NCBI RefSeq assembly: GCF_017874215.1
Contig: NZ_JAGGLB010000003.1
Coordinates: forward strand, 62,001-126,000
Length of the DNA: 64,000 nucleotides
Direction: 5' to 3'
Source of the DNA: Paenibacillus eucommiae
GTDB taxonomy: Bacteria; Bacillota; Bacilli; Paenibacillales; NBRC-103111
The first letter of the stretch is position 1. Each line of letters starts with the position of its first letter. The translations under genes and the position numbers were made by a program. Below are positions 8,758 to 17,863 of the stretch, piece by piece. Under the pieces are notes generated by a model. The model did no database searches. It saw only the letters and a program-made list of their open reading frames with translations, and was not told the origin of the DNA.

Positions 8758-9447
8758 TTAGCGTCCAAACGCCCAAGCAACCATCAGCGGGAACTCGCCT
8801 GCCCAAAACGGGTCGCCGTGATTCCCGACCCGTTCCACCATCACGACGTCCGCGCTCGCATCGCGCAGTGCGGACGCCCACCGGGTCGCGTTCTCGAGGA
8901 AGAACGGCTCCAGAGTACCGGCAACGAGGTAGGTACGCGGTAGCGGGCTTGGCATCATGGTAGGCGGTCGGTAGCCCCCGCCTGGCGACGAGGAGAAGAC
9001 CGCACCGAAGATGTCAGGATGCCGAAGCCCCATGGCGAGTGAGAACTCTCCACTCGCCGACACACCGCATACCGCAGTTCGCTCGGCGGGCAGCGCGACA
9101 CCGAAGCGCGACCTCACCCATCGGCGGACGTCCTCAACGAAGAACCTCTCGTGTGCCGCGAACCGTTCCTGGTCGAACGGCGGTGAGTACTCATGGATGC
9201 GCACCATCTCATCCTCATCGGCCGTCCGGTAGACACCGACGATCATCGTGGGCGGCACTTCGGCGGCCTCGAGGTACCCGCCCCACTGCGAGATCAGCTG
9301 ACCGTCACCGGCGAACACGACTGCCTCGGTCGGATCCGGCGGCACGTACACCGTGACCTGCCGTCCACCGTCGTACTCGAAGGTCTCGGTGACGAGCTCT
9401 CCCGCTATTTTTGAAATCACCAAATCTTCTTGTAAATTATCATTCAT
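8758..9447 (-). CDS. Alpha/beta hydrolase, putative esterase, of foreign composition
   Basis: 229 residues of the esterase D/enterochelin-esterase group. The nucleophile elbow is GVSASGEFS (around residue 131), the His probably that of GNHGDPFW, the acid in AGTLEPFF. Codons 15 onward are strongly GC-rich and Arg/Ala/Val/Pro-heavy, like an actinobacterial gene, while codons 1-14 (9406-9447) and the leader with AGGTAGGA are AT-rich like the neighbours. So a foreign coding sequence appears joined to a local ribosome site and start. It is bounded by elements 6 and 7. Confidence 0.8.
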   Translation of the reverse strand: MNDNLQEDLVISKIAGELVTETFEYDGGRQVTVYVPPDPTEAVVFAGDGQLISQWGGYLEAAEVPPTMIVGVYRTADEDEMVRIHEYSPPFDQERFAAHERFFVEDVRRWVRSRFGVALPAERTAVCGVSASGEFSLAMGLRHPDIFGAVFSSSPGGGYRPPTMMPSPLPRTYLVAGTLEPFFLENATRWASALRDASADVVMVERVGNHGDPFWAGEFPLMVAWAFGR

Positions 9448-9505
9448 AATATTGTCCTACCTTTCAGAAATGATATATTTGTTTTACATATTCGTGAATC
9501 GAATA

Positions 9506-9601
9506 TACTATCCTGCCCGTTAGCTTAATAAAAACAAGGTGCAACTGCCGCGGCAAACTGCTCCTTGTATCGTTCAACTAACGTTCCCAGATAGCTTAAG
9601 C
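9506..9601. repeat. CGTTAG element 7 (complete)
   Basis: Left core ACTATCCTGCCCGTTAGCTT (9507), hairpin CAAGGTGCAACTGCC...GGCAAACTGCTCCTTG (9535-9567), right core AACTAACGTTCCCAGATAGC (9576). Nearly identical to element 8 across the left core and hairpin. In the right core two changes (ATCG to AACG, GTTAG to GATAG) improve pairing with the left core. Confidence 0.8.
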
Positions 9602-9617
9602 TAATATCAGGACAATC

Positions 9618-9944
9618 TTAGTATAATTCTCCTTCATCCCCTTGTACTTTTGCATTAAGTTCACTCGCAATTTCCTTCATCTTATCAATCACATCGCCTT
9701 CATCGGCTCCTGAGACTGTAAGTTTACCATTGGAATAACGAAAAGGAACCACTGCATCATCAACTTCCCAAATAAAAAAATCACCGCTTATTGAAATTTG
9801 GATTGGACCAGATTTTGAAAATGTATTTGAATACTCAAAATCATTTTTAGCCGCAAATATAGTTTTTAACTCATCAAGTAAAATGGGGATTTCCGTACTC
9901 TCTGTCCAATGATTTGCTCTCGTAATATGAATATCATAGCTCAT
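9618..9944 (-). CDS. Small conserved-type hypothetical protein (MSYDI start)
   Basis: 108 residues, ATG after AGGAGAATAAG. Begins MSYDIHITRANHW, an opening I associate with small uncharacterised proteins of Gram-positive bacteria; then a strand-rich part (PIQISISGDFFIWEVDDAVV) and a C-terminal helix. Probably cytosolic. It is flanked by the near-identical elements 7 and 8 in the same orientation, so it is the best candidate for a recently moved cassette. Confidence 0.65.
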   Translation of the reverse strand: MSYDIHITRANHWTESTEIPILLDELKTIFAAKNDFEYSNTFSKSGPIQISISGDFFIWEVDDAVVPFRYSNGKLTVSGADEGDVIDKMKEIASELNAKVQGDEGELY

Positions 9945-10022
9945 AAACTTATTCTCCTATGGATTAAACTTCACTTTAATTATAACTATATAAAGTAAGT
10001 TTTCAATTAAGACTACTGTTAA

Positions 10023-10126
10023 GCAAATCTGCCCGTTAGCTTAATAAAAACAAGGAGCAGCTGCCGCGGCAAACTGCTCCAAACTGCTCCTTGTTTCGTT
10101 CAACTATCGTATCCCGTTAGCATAAC
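10023..10126. repeat. CGTTAG element 8 (complete, with internal duplication)
   Basis: Left core AATCTGCCCGTTAGCTTAAT (10026), hairpin with the ten bases AAACTGCTCC duplicated (10071-10090), right core AACTATCGTATCCCGTTAGC (10102). Confidence 0.8.
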
Positions 10127-10128
10127 TG

Positions 10129-11121
10129 TTAAGTTATGAGGTTCAAAATATCATCCATTTCAATCAATGAAAGATTGTTTTCCATATTATTTCTCGCACG
10201 CTTCAAGAACTCCTGAGACCAATCATCGAGTGCATCCATATTTCCGTTTCGATAAAGAGCTGAATAAAGTATAGCTTGTCTCATATCCAGAAATAGTGGT
10301 AAGTCTCTTAACAATGTTATATCAATTGCGTTTTCCTTTACGTAACCTTTTAAGAAAGATGTCAGATACCTTTCGACAAAAGTTAGAACATCTCCATCAG
10401 GTCTAGGTACTGCAATTCCATAAAATAAGTTAACAGAAATATCTTGCACGAACCAACCGTACTGGCATTCATCGAAGTCAAATACAGTGATGCGTCCATT
10501 GGGTTGAACTGTATAATTACCAAAACAAAAATCACCATGAATAAGACCATAACTATTACTATCACGTGATAATTTGTGGACCTTCTGCATCAAAGATTCA
10601 AAATGAGTAATTACAAGGTCTTGGGAAGAGGGAATATTAGTGGCGAAATCTCTAAGATAATTATTTTTTTGCCAATCGTATCGTTTAATCTCTCCTGTAC
10701 TAGGAATGTATTTTTTAGTGAGTGCATGCATGCTTCCAGCAATTGCTCCCAATTTTTCGAACTCTTCTATTTGAGATATTTCATCACTCCAAGGGGCACC
10801 AAGAGCTTTTTGGAATGCAACGACAAAAAAACCGTTCATCTCTTCAATTAGCTTACCGTTACTTGATTCAACTGGACATGATACAGGAACATCATTATTC
10901 GAAAGATATTGTATCCATTCTAGTTCAGCTTGTATAAGCTCTAGAGACCTGTGAGATTCATGAATTATCCGAATGACGAAATTCCGTGTTTCGTTGTTAC
11001 TTCCATAGGTGAAATTTTGGTTATTCCCCAATAGAATCAGCTCATCAGGCACAAGCCCATACCTTTTTGCTGCTTCAGCTAGAATCTTATCTGTAAATAA
11101 GGATTTAATTGATGGATTCAT
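10129..11121 (-). CDS. Aminoglycoside phosphotransferase family protein
   Basis: 330 residues with the kinase-like APH fold. N-lobe: GNNQNFTYGSNNETRNFVIR, with the ATP-binding Lys probably replaced by Arg in this strand. Catalytic loop LIHGDFCFGNY and metal-binding VFDFDECQYGW are intact. The all-helical C-terminus matches the pseudogene fragment at 23325. Substrates of chromosomal members of this group are usually not aminoglycosides but choline, homoserine or antibiotics such as macrolides; nothing here decides. AGAGGTTT precedes the ATG; element 8 lies directly downstream. Confidence 0.85.
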   Translation of the reverse strand: MNPSIKSLFTDKILAEAAKRYGLVPDELILLGNNQNFTYGSNNETRNFVIRIIHESHRSLELIQAELEWIQYLSNNDVPVSCPVESSNGKLIEEMNGFFVVAFQKALGAPWSDEISQIEEFEKLGAIAGSMHALTKKYIPSTGEIKRYDWQKNNYLRDFATNIPSSQDLVITHFESLMQKVHKLSRDSNSYGLIHGDFCFGNYTVQPNGRITVFDFDECQYGWFVQDISVNLFYGIAVPRPDGDVLTFVERYLTSFLKGYVKENAIDITLLRDLPLFLDMRQAILYSALYRNGNMDALDDWSQEFLKRARNNMENNLSLIEMDDILNLIT

Positions 11122-11228
11122 AGTAAACCTCTATCTTTTGTATTTAAAAATATGGTTTCACTTCTAATTGAATTGACTAGACTATAAAAAGAAAATACAC
11201 TAACAAGTCTCTTTTGTAAATAAATCCC

Positions 11229-11318
11229 ACACTAATCTGCCCGAGAGCACAACGAGGCTGCCGATTTTATGTCAGCAGCCTCATCTTGTTTCATATTGAG
11301 CTATCATTCCGGTTGAAT
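11229..11318. repeat. CGTTAG element 9
   Basis: Left core CACTAATCTGCCCGAGAGCA (11229), hairpin GAGGCTGCCGA...TCAGCAGCCTC (11253-11282), degenerate right core GAGCTATCATTCCGGTTGAA. Ends the first run of cassettes. Confidence 0.65.
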
Positions 11319-11494
11319 AAATAATTGAGTTTACTACCTTATTAAAAGCTGACAAGCAATCTGCGCGGGTGTCTGCTATTCAGTAGTTAATGCCAATTTT
11401 ATTGCTTACAATACGGGAACTCTTTTAATAATAATACGATACGAAGCTTTAAAGTTCCAATTGATAAATGCATTCATCAGATCCTTTGCACGGT

Positions 11495-12907
11495 CTAATT
11501 GTGCCGCTCGATAAATGCAGGATAAGGCCTTCCGCTAATCAAGGTCTCGCCGTCCGTAAACCGTTCGGGGCGATCCCGCAGTTTTGCGATCAATTTTCTT
11601 CTCCAGCCTGCTACAGCTTCCCTGTATTGTTCGGAATCGATTAAATTCCGGCACTCTTGCGGATCTGTTCTAAGATCGAAAAACTGCTCTTCTCCACTCC
11701 GTACAAACCAAATGTATTTTTCGATCCCGTCCGTCAACGTATTGTGAGGTTGGAAGCTTCCGGTTCCCTCTCCATGTTCAATGTGGACGCAGGAACGCCA
11801 GGAAATCTCCTCTTCACGCATTAACGGAAGCAAGCTTGATCCTTCGACCGTATTCGGAATCTCTACGCCGGACAAGTCCAATATTGTAGGCATGATATCT
11901 TCGAGTGATACGGGCTTGCTAATGACTTGACCTTTACTTATTCCGTAACGGGGCGGAGCCGAAATGAACAGTGGAACGCGGACTGACGGTTCGTAAGGAA
12001 CGCTTTTGCGAAAGAGGTAGTGATCCCCCAACATTTCGCCATGATCGCTTGTAAAAATGATGATGGTATTATCCGCGCCATCCGCTTCGACGCTTTTAAG
12101 CAGACGCGAAAGTTGATCGTCGATATGATTAATCAAGCCGTAATAGGCGGACCTGCATGAAAGCAACTCTTCACCTGACAGACATACTTCGGCCGAATCG
12201 GGCCGACTTCCCTTCCCCCCCGCTGCAGGTGCTTTAGCCCATTCACCGATCACTGGATCCGGAACGCCTGTTCTCATATATCGTTCCATATAAAATGCGG
12301 GCGGTATTAGTGGGGGATGCGGCGCAAGAAAGGAGACGGTCAAGAAATATGGACACGAAGGATCACGATTTTGTAAAAATCGCTGAGCCTCATTTACTGT
12401 CCAGTTCGTATAGTGCAAAGATTCATCATGAGGCCATGGTCTGGCTGTCCTGTCGTTGTGCATGACGCCGCTAGCGTAATAGTGTCCGGAAGGTTCATAG
12501 GTGGTGTAAGTTAACCTTTCGTTCAACCATTCGCAGTAATCCGGATAGCTTACAGTATGATCGTAACCGTATCTTTTGTTCTGAGGAAATTGGTGCATAT
12601 CTCTCCCGACCAAATATGTGTGATAGCCAACATTTTTCAGCGCCGTCGGCAAGGAGATCGATGCATCCCACTCCGCTTGTTGATAATATCCGACAATGCC
12701 GTGGGTATCGGGGTATTGTCCCGACAATAACGACCGCCTGGCCGGGATGCAGACAGGACATGTCGAATAACACCTGTCAAAACGCACCCCTTGTGCAGCT
12801 ATGCTGTCCATATTTGGTGTCAACAGCACGGGATGTCCTTCAACGCTCAAACAATCGCCGCGCTGCTGATCAGTCATGATTAGTAAAATATTCGGTCTCA
12901 TTATCAA
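11495..12907 (-). CDS. Sulfatase (formylglycine-dependent)
   Basis: 470 residues. N-terminal NILLIMTDQQRGDC holds the metal-binding Asp pair; CIPARRSLLSGQ is the CxPxR motif whose Cys is converted to formylglycine; FTSDHGEMLGDH gives the second metal site; C-terminal FDLRTDPQECRNL is typical of this sulfatase class. No signal peptide is seen, so it acts in the cytosol on imported sulfated sugars, or exports by another route. AGGAGAGATACA precedes a TTG; an ATG two codons on is possible. Upstream lie remnants of a glycoside-hydrolase-like gene and a sugar-binding protein, so this is what survives of a sulfated-polysaccharide locus. Confidence 0.92.
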   Translation of the reverse strand: MIMRPNILLIMTDQQRGDCLSVEGHPVLLTPNMDSIAAQGVRFDRCYSTCPVCIPARRSLLSGQYPDTHGIVGYYQQAEWDASISLPTALKNVGYHTYLVGRDMHQFPQNKRYGYDHTVSYPDYCEWLNERLTYTTYEPSGHYYASGVMHNDRTARPWPHDESLHYTNWTVNEAQRFLQNRDPSCPYFLTVSFLAPHPPLIPPAFYMERYMRTGVPDPVIGEWAKAPAAGGKGSRPDSAEVCLSGEELLSCRSAYYGLINHIDDQLSRLLKSVEADGADNTIIIFTSDHGEMLGDHYLFRKSVPYEPSVRVPLFISAPPRYGISKGQVISKPVSLEDIMPTILDLSGVEIPNTVEGSSLLPLMREEEISWRSCVHIEHGEGTGSFQPHNTLTDGIEKYIWFVRSGEEQFFDLRTDPQECRNLIDSEQYREAVAGWRRKLIAKLRDRPERFTDGETLISGRPYPAFIERHN

Positions 12908-12942
12908 TGTATCTCTCCTTTCTTTTCGCTGTTAACCTTGAA

Positions 12943-13735
12943 TCATTCCTTCTCGCTCGCAGCCCCTGCGTTCGTCTGCTGATCCAGCGTCAAGTTGACG
13001 ACATCGGCCAGTCCCAAGAAAATGTTCAGCGCAGTATCGGATGGAGCATATATCCAAGGTTGCAGCGAGACGCCTTCGCGGTGCAAATTCAATTCGTTCT
13101 GCACCATTTCGTATGCATTGCGGAAATGTTCCATGCATTCAGTATTTTCACCTTCCCGAAATAACAGGTCGATGCTTGCTTGGATCCTACAGCGAGCATC
13201 CAACAGCTTCCAGCGCCAGCCTTGCCTTGCCCAATCTTCCATTTGTCCACTAATTTCATCGGCTTGCAGTACCAACCGTCCGGCGGTCTCTCCGTTTTCC
13301 CCTCCTAGGATGAGGTCCTCTAACCTATAAATAAATCGTTCAGCCTGCCGCGCCGTCCCGGCTCCAAAGTAGTATCTGCAGTACTCTTGCACGATCTGTT
13401 CGATTTCCACTTCGCCATACCACATTAATTGCGACCAAATCACTTTGTTCATATCTTCATAGATACCTTCCGAATACGGAAATGCTCCAATGATACTATC
13501 GCTTAATTCCGCATATTCGGCAGCGAAACGACGCGGGGCCGGGTTGCCTCCTTTTCCTCCCCAGGGTACACAGTCGAACATGCTGATTTCCGGAAACAGC
13601 ACGGGAGGATGACGCTTCGGTATGACTCTGTCATTCTGTTTCCATCTTTTCGCTTCGACCGCCCCAGCCAAAATGTATTTGAACCACGACGTCGCCCGCT
13701 TATTGAAATGCTCCAGCCACCCCAGTATCCGCCGA
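12943..13735 (-). pseudogene. C-terminal fragment of a glycoside-hydrolase-like protein
   Basis: About 260 codons with no start of their own. LFPEISMFDCVPWGGKGGNP and FPYSEGIYEDMNKVIWSQL are characteristic of large uncharacterised hydrolase-like proteins that accompany sulfatases in polysaccharide loci (resembling DUF4838-type proteins). The N-terminal part is gone. Around 13700-13740 the frame runs into an ABC sugar-binding protein fragment in another frame, a deletion junction. The stop lies 35 bp upstream of the sulfatase start, so the two were likely one operon. Confidence 0.65.
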
Positions 13736-14345
13736 AGGAAAATACGCTGCCTTTTCCGCCCGGTCCGTCTGGAGGCGTCAACGAGTCCACTACCGCGCTG
13801 CTGTTGACAGCACCGATTTGCTTAATGACACCGTCCGCTTTCGCACCACTGTTCGTAATCATGACTCCCGCTTTGCCGGAGTAGAAAGCTTCCTCCTTCT
13901 GCGCGTCATCGTTCAGGTAATATTCCTTCTGAATATATCCGGCTTTATACTGCTCCTGCATCCAACCCAGGAATTGCTTGTAGGCTTCAGTCGCATACCC
14001 TGGCTCAAAGACGCCATTCGCATTTTTGTTCCATTCCGGTTTCACACCAAAGCCAGCAAAGATGATGTTAAACCAATCCCTGATTTTGGAGCCAGTCAAT
14101 CCCACAGTATCCTTTTTATTATTGCCGTCAGGATCGCCTTCCGTAAACGCTTTCAACATTGCCGTAAATTCCTCGATATTGGTAGGCTCTTTCAGGTTCA
14201 ACTTGTCCAGCCAATCCTTGAGAAACTCGCACAAAATTTGAATCAACAAGAGTCTAAGCAGACTGTTGTTCAACGTATTCCATGCTACCGTTCGGAAATA
14301 CGGATCTGTAAACAGCTTGTCGAAATGCTTGGTTCCAACTGCCCC
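13720..14345 (-). pseudogene. Internal fragment of an ABC transporter sugar-binding lipoprotein
   Basis: Residues such as WLDKLNLKEPTNIEEFTAM, FTEGDPDGNNKKDTVGLTG and YKAGYIQKEYYLNDDAQK are typical of LplA-type extracellular solute-binding proteins of Paenibacillus, which deliver oligosaccharides to a permease pair. The lipoprotein signal and first 150 residues are missing upstream and the C-terminal half is missing downstream, where the frame fuses to the hydrolase fragment. Not functional. Confidence 0.7.
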
Positions 14346-14482
14346 CCTTTCTTTTTGTAGACTATTGTCTATAGAAAGAGTATAAGGAATGCTTGCTCGG
14401 ATAAATAGACAGCAGTTATTATATTTTGTGTCTTTTTTTTTGGTTATTGCGAAAACGGGATAAATAGGAGCGTCGCCCTTAT

Positions 14483-14581
14483 TTACCCCACTGTTTAAAA
14501 TTCTTGTGCGTAATGCCCACTAACTTCTTGAATATTTTACAATAATGTCTGTAATCGTTATTGCTGAGGAACGCGTACAAG
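14483..14581 (-). pseudogene. Remnant of an AraC-type regulator C-terminus
   Basis: The minus strand encodes AFLSNNDYRHYCKIFKKLVG followed by ITHKNFKQWGK and a stop. This is the second recognition helix and tail of an AraC HTH (compare SNNDYF..VFKKYVGMTP). Nothing upstream continues it. It probably belonged to the two-component or AraC control of the neighbouring sugar locus. Confidence 0.5.
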
Positions 14582-14879
14582 CAGGAATGAAACAATCCAG
14601 CATAGCTGAACGGCAGAAGCCGACAACCTATAAACTATTGACCGCTGAGCTTAAAGGACACCAGGGTATCGATACCTTCTAATTCTTTTAGGCTTTCAAG
14701 CGCTTCGGAAGCAAAGTGTTACAGTCATATTTGTTTCCTACGTTTTCCAATGTCCGGTTATAATTATACCCCAGGATCCACGTAGTGGCTTAGACTTGAA
14801 AATCAATTATTTGGGATTGATAGTTGACTAATAAGCTGTAATAAACATCCGTGGAAAGTCAGAATCTTAAGCAGTTAAA

Positions 14880-14931
14880 AAAAGCTAAACAACCTCAGCC
14901 CGGTAGAATACCGAACGGAGGTTGTGGCTTT
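14880..14931. terminator. Long hairpin, possible terminator
   Basis: AAAGC..ACAACCTC pairs with GAGGTTGT.GGCTTT around an inner CGGT/CCG stem. No clear T tract on either side, so it may be a terminator relic or other structured site. Confidence 0.35.
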
Positions 14932-15202
14932 AAGGGCTTTAATAGATGTCTACTTGACGAAGGAACTTCATTACGTGTAGCCTCTTGTCATGGTCATTGA
15001 GCTCCTAATCCTAGGATGGATCCTCATCCATACCGACGGCTGAATCAAAGACATTGTCCTGCACTATCGCCTGAAGTTCATTATTTGTTTTTTACAAAGT
15101 AAAAAGAGTCTATATGTATAGCGAAAATGAATCAATTTTACCAAACAATGGACATGCTACAATTGAACAAACATAACCATATGATAAACTAGGGAGACTA
15201 TT

Positions 15203-15784
15203 ATGAATGCAATCAATCAAGTGCGTTTATTTGTTGCTGTGCCGGTCCTGTCAGGGATTAAGCATGCGGTCGCCGGCTGGATCGATGAAATCAAATCGCA
15301 TCTGCCTTTTCGCAAGTGGGTCCATCATGAGGATTTGCATATTACGTTACAATTTCTCGGAGATACACCATCAGAGCGTGTCCCTCACATTACTCAAGCA
15401 CTCGAGGAAATATCGGCAGTATCTACTCCTCTCTCGCTGCGTGTGGAATCCCTCGGCTTTTTCGGCCGACCGACCCAGCCTGCTGTGCTGTGGGCCGGAG
15501 TAGGCGGCGACGTAGAAGGGCTTCACAGCTTACAGCAGCGAGTAGTCAGCGCACTTATGCCCCTCGGCTTTATGCCTGAAGAACGCACCTTTCACCCGCA
15601 TCTGACGCTTGCACGCAATTACACGAGTACGGCTCCATTTGATCTTAATAAGCTGAGTGATTTTCCGATACCTCCGTCTCTCCAAGGAGATCTTCTCGAG
15701 TGGAAATCCAAAGAAGTAACACTTTATCGGAGCCATTTGAACAAGCTACCGATGTATGAAGCAATTTCGGTGATTTCAGGTTAG
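15203..15784 (+). CDS. thpR: RNA 2',3'-cyclic phosphodiesterase (2'-5' RNA ligase family)
   Basis: 193 residues of the 2H phosphoesterase superfamily. The two catalytic H-x-T/L motifs are HITLQFLG (about residue 47) and HPHLTLAR (about 132), and the opening RLFVAVPV is standard. The enzyme opens 2',3'-cyclic phosphate ends on RNA; its cellular role in Bacillales is not settled. ATG with AGGGAG upstream. One of the few housekeeping-like genes here, on the plus strand, followed by the convergent ankyrin gene only 16 bp away. Confidence 0.93.
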   Translation: MNAINQVRLFVAVPVLSGIKHAVAGWIDEIKSHLPFRKWVHHEDLHITLQFLGDTPSERVPHITQALEEISAVSTPLSLRVESLGFFGRPTQPAVLWAGVGGDVEGLHSLQQRVVSALMPLGFMPEERTFHPHLTLARNYTSTAPFDLNKLSDFPIPPSLQGDLLEWKSKEVTLYRSHLNKLPMYEAISVISG

Positions 15785-15800
15785 ACGAAACCTAAAGAAA

Positions 15801-16565
15801 TCATAGTTCACTGGCAGATTTGGCTCCTTGACTACGCAGCCATTGAATCAGATCAGTAGCGGAACTACGCTGCGCTGCGTCCAGCGGGGTCAATCCATCC
15901 CAAACCGAAATCCAGTTCAGTTCAGGACCCCGGTCGAGAAGGTACTCTGCAGAGCATCGCTGTCCGCCGTGGCAAGCACACCAGAAGGCGACGGTAATAT
16001 TGTCAGGAGGTGAAGAGTGACTTGATCCCCAAGGATATCGCTCCGAAAGTGTGGCACCGGCAAAGTAGGCCTTAATTGCATCCATTTGTCCTAGCGCAGC
16101 CGCATGCCAGAGTGTAATCTGAGCTCCACGTTCAACTAGCCTATGCGCTGCTTGCCACTGTGCGAATGCTACTGCATCGTCTAGTGGTGTGCCACCTGCG
16201 ATCACTGCACCTGACGCTTCGATGTCGGCGCCAGTATCAAGAAGCGCATCAAGCACTTCAATGTCATCGCAGCTCGAAGCCCAATGAAGCGGTGTCTCGG
16301 AGTGTGATCCAGTAAACCGAGCGATCACCTCCGCACCGAACTCGACTAACGTATGCACAGTAGTAGCACCATTAGGAAAGTGTCCGGGCCAGTCGGTCAC
16401 CACATGCAACAGCGTTCTAGACATTCCGTTGTCTCTTTGGATAATTCTTACCGTAGCCAAGCCCGGATTCTCTTTAAGAATTTGTTTCAACGATGGGACA
16501 TCGCCAGTGCGGATCGCCTTAACAATAGTTACTGCCAGTGTTTCATCTTCGTAAATAAAGTCCAT
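15801..16565 (-). CDS. Ankyrin repeat protein
   Basis: 254 residues from the ATG at 16565, chosen because AGGAGATTTGGAC lies directly upstream; the frame opens 12 codons earlier without such a site. Ankyrin repeats are visible: GMSRTLLHVVTDWPGHFPNG, SETPLHWASSCDDIEVLDAL, GGTPLDDAVAFAQWQAAHRL, DGLTPLDAAQRSSATDLIQW. No other domain or signal. Proteins of this kind mediate protein contacts; the partner is unknown. Confidence 0.88.
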   Translation of the reverse strand: MDFIYEDETLAVTIVKAIRTGDVPSLKQILKENPGLATVRIIQRDNGMSRTLLHVVTDWPGHFPNGATTVHTLVEFGAEVIARFTGSHSETPLHWASSCDDIEVLDALLDTGADIEASGAVIAGGTPLDDAVAFAQWQAAHRLVERGAQITLWHAAALGQMDAIKAYFAGATLSERYPWGSSHSSPPDNITVAFWCACHGGQRCSAEYLLDRGPELNWISVWDGLTPLDAAQRSSATDLIQWLRSQGAKSASEL

Positions 16566-16754
16566 GTCCAAATCTCCTCTCTCATATACAACCAATTCCA
16601 TGCCTGTCCTCTCTCATGAAACATTCAAACCATATATAGTTTACAAACTACACTGTGTTCTATACCAAATAAAAATGAAAGATCACCTTTACTCATTTAA
16701 CATTTGAGGAAGCCATTTCCTTCTGTTTAATCACTTCAAGTGCTGCTAAAATGA

Positions 16755-17510
16755 TTAGTTTGAACCCCGAGGCAATAACAATAGAATTCCGAGTACGATG
16801 ATAATAATAAATAAGTAACGCTCGAAGTTTCCAGCATGAATTCGCTTATTCAAAAAAACACCGAGTGCGGTAGCTAAGAGAATAGCCGGCAAAGAATAAG
16901 CATAATAAATTAATGCGTCAAATGTCCATAACCCGCCGAGTGCATGTCCTGTAACGACAAGAACACCAGATATAAGAAAATGAGCTTGCAATGTTCCTCG
17001 AAAACGATCCGGGTTCCATCGCTGTAAGGTGCCATAGACAACAATCGGCACACCATTAAAGTTATAAGCACTGCCAAGCACCCCGGAGGCAAACCCGAAC
17101 GGAAATACCCATCCGCGATTGTTGAGTAGTGGACGTTCGATTGCCCGAGAGAGAATCTTTTTGACCAAAGAGTAACCTCCAAAAGCAATCAGAAAAATAC
17201 CAAGTCCAAACGTAATCACGATTGCAGAAGCAGTATGAAGCAAAACAAGTCCGAAGGGGATTCCGATTACGGTGGAAACTGCTAAGCGGATCAGGACAGC
17301 GCGTTCAACGTGACGCCATCCGCTGAAAACGGTTAGTAAAGCAACGGTTAGCCCCGCCAAACCAATTAGAGAAACTGAAGTTTGTAGAGTGATCGGAAGT
17401 AGTGCAAGTAAAGGCATGCTCACCATAGCTTCCCCGAAGCCAAACATTGATTTCATCAAAGCACCAACAAAAACAGCAACAACGACCATTATGATAAGCG
17501 TGATACTCAT
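16755..17510 (-). CDS. TSUP family membrane transporter (TauE/SafE-like)
   Basis: 251 residues with about eight hydrophobic helices and the TSUP pattern: an N-terminal half with GALMKSMFGFGEAMVSMPLL and a C-terminal half with FGFASGVLGSAYNFNGVPIV. The family exports sulfite, sulfoacetate or related organic anions by an unsettled mechanism. The C-terminal end RYLFIIIIVLGILLLL is a membrane helix. Ribosome site AAAGGAGAGGGTA precedes the ATG. Monocistronic. Confidence 0.88.
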   Translation of the reverse strand: MSITLIIMVVVAVFVGALMKSMFGFGEAMVSMPLLALLPITLQTSVSLIGLAGLTVALLTVFSGWRHVERAVLIRLAVSTVIGIPFGLVLLHTASAIVITFGLGIFLIAFGGYSLVKKILSRAIERPLLNNRGWVFPFGFASGVLGSAYNFNGVPIVVYGTLQRWNPDRFRGTLQAHFLISGVLVVTGHALGGLWTFDALIYYAYSLPAILLATALGVFLNKRIHAGNFERYLFIIIIVLGILLLLPRGSN

Positions 17511-17759
17511 TACCCTCTCCTTTTAAATCTTGTTCAAATAATAACACATAATAAACTACTATAAAACATGTGTTTTAACGCGCTTGAAACCATCTTAATT
17601 CAATTATATTCACCACTATTAGGTGGTGCACGCATTTTATATTAACGAGCATTAAAATTGGATTTAAGGAACCTGAGACGGTCTGTGTTCAGTCATTTTT
17701 CGATCATTTTGTCGTCAGCGGTCATATATGTATCATTAACACGGCTAATCTTATCTCAA

Positions 17760-17838
17760 TATCTGCCCATTACTTTAACAAATAAAAAAGGAGCCGCCGT
17801 TTGGCAAGCTCCTCCGCAATTGTACCCGTCAGTTGAAT
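17760..17838. repeat. CGTTAG element 10
   Basis: Left core TATCTGCCCATTACTTTAAC (17760), hairpin AGGAGCCGCC...GGCAAGCTCCT (17789-17813), right core CAATTGTACCCGTCAGTTGA (17816). Sits just downstream of the SUKH-type gene. Confidence 0.7.
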
Positions 17839-17863
17839 TACATTTTTTATTACAAGGACTGAA

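Larger units (their letters stand above)
14346..15202. other. Long non-coding stretch with gene remnants
   Basis: Holds an AraC C-terminal remnant (14483-14581), a hairpin at 14880-14931 and otherwise no frame I can support. It separates the decayed sugar locus from thpR, whose promoter should lie near its end. Confidence 0.5.

Noticed and set aside
8528-8881. A 117-codon minus-strand frame in the high-GC block
   Set aside because: It overlaps the esterase gene in another frame, is Arg-rich without family resemblance, and long frames arise by chance in GC-rich DNA.
13503-14273. A 256-codon minus-strand frame as one gene
   Set aside because: Its first two thirds are a sugar-binding protein fragment and the remainder is the hydrolase fragment read out of frame, so it is a deletion artefact.
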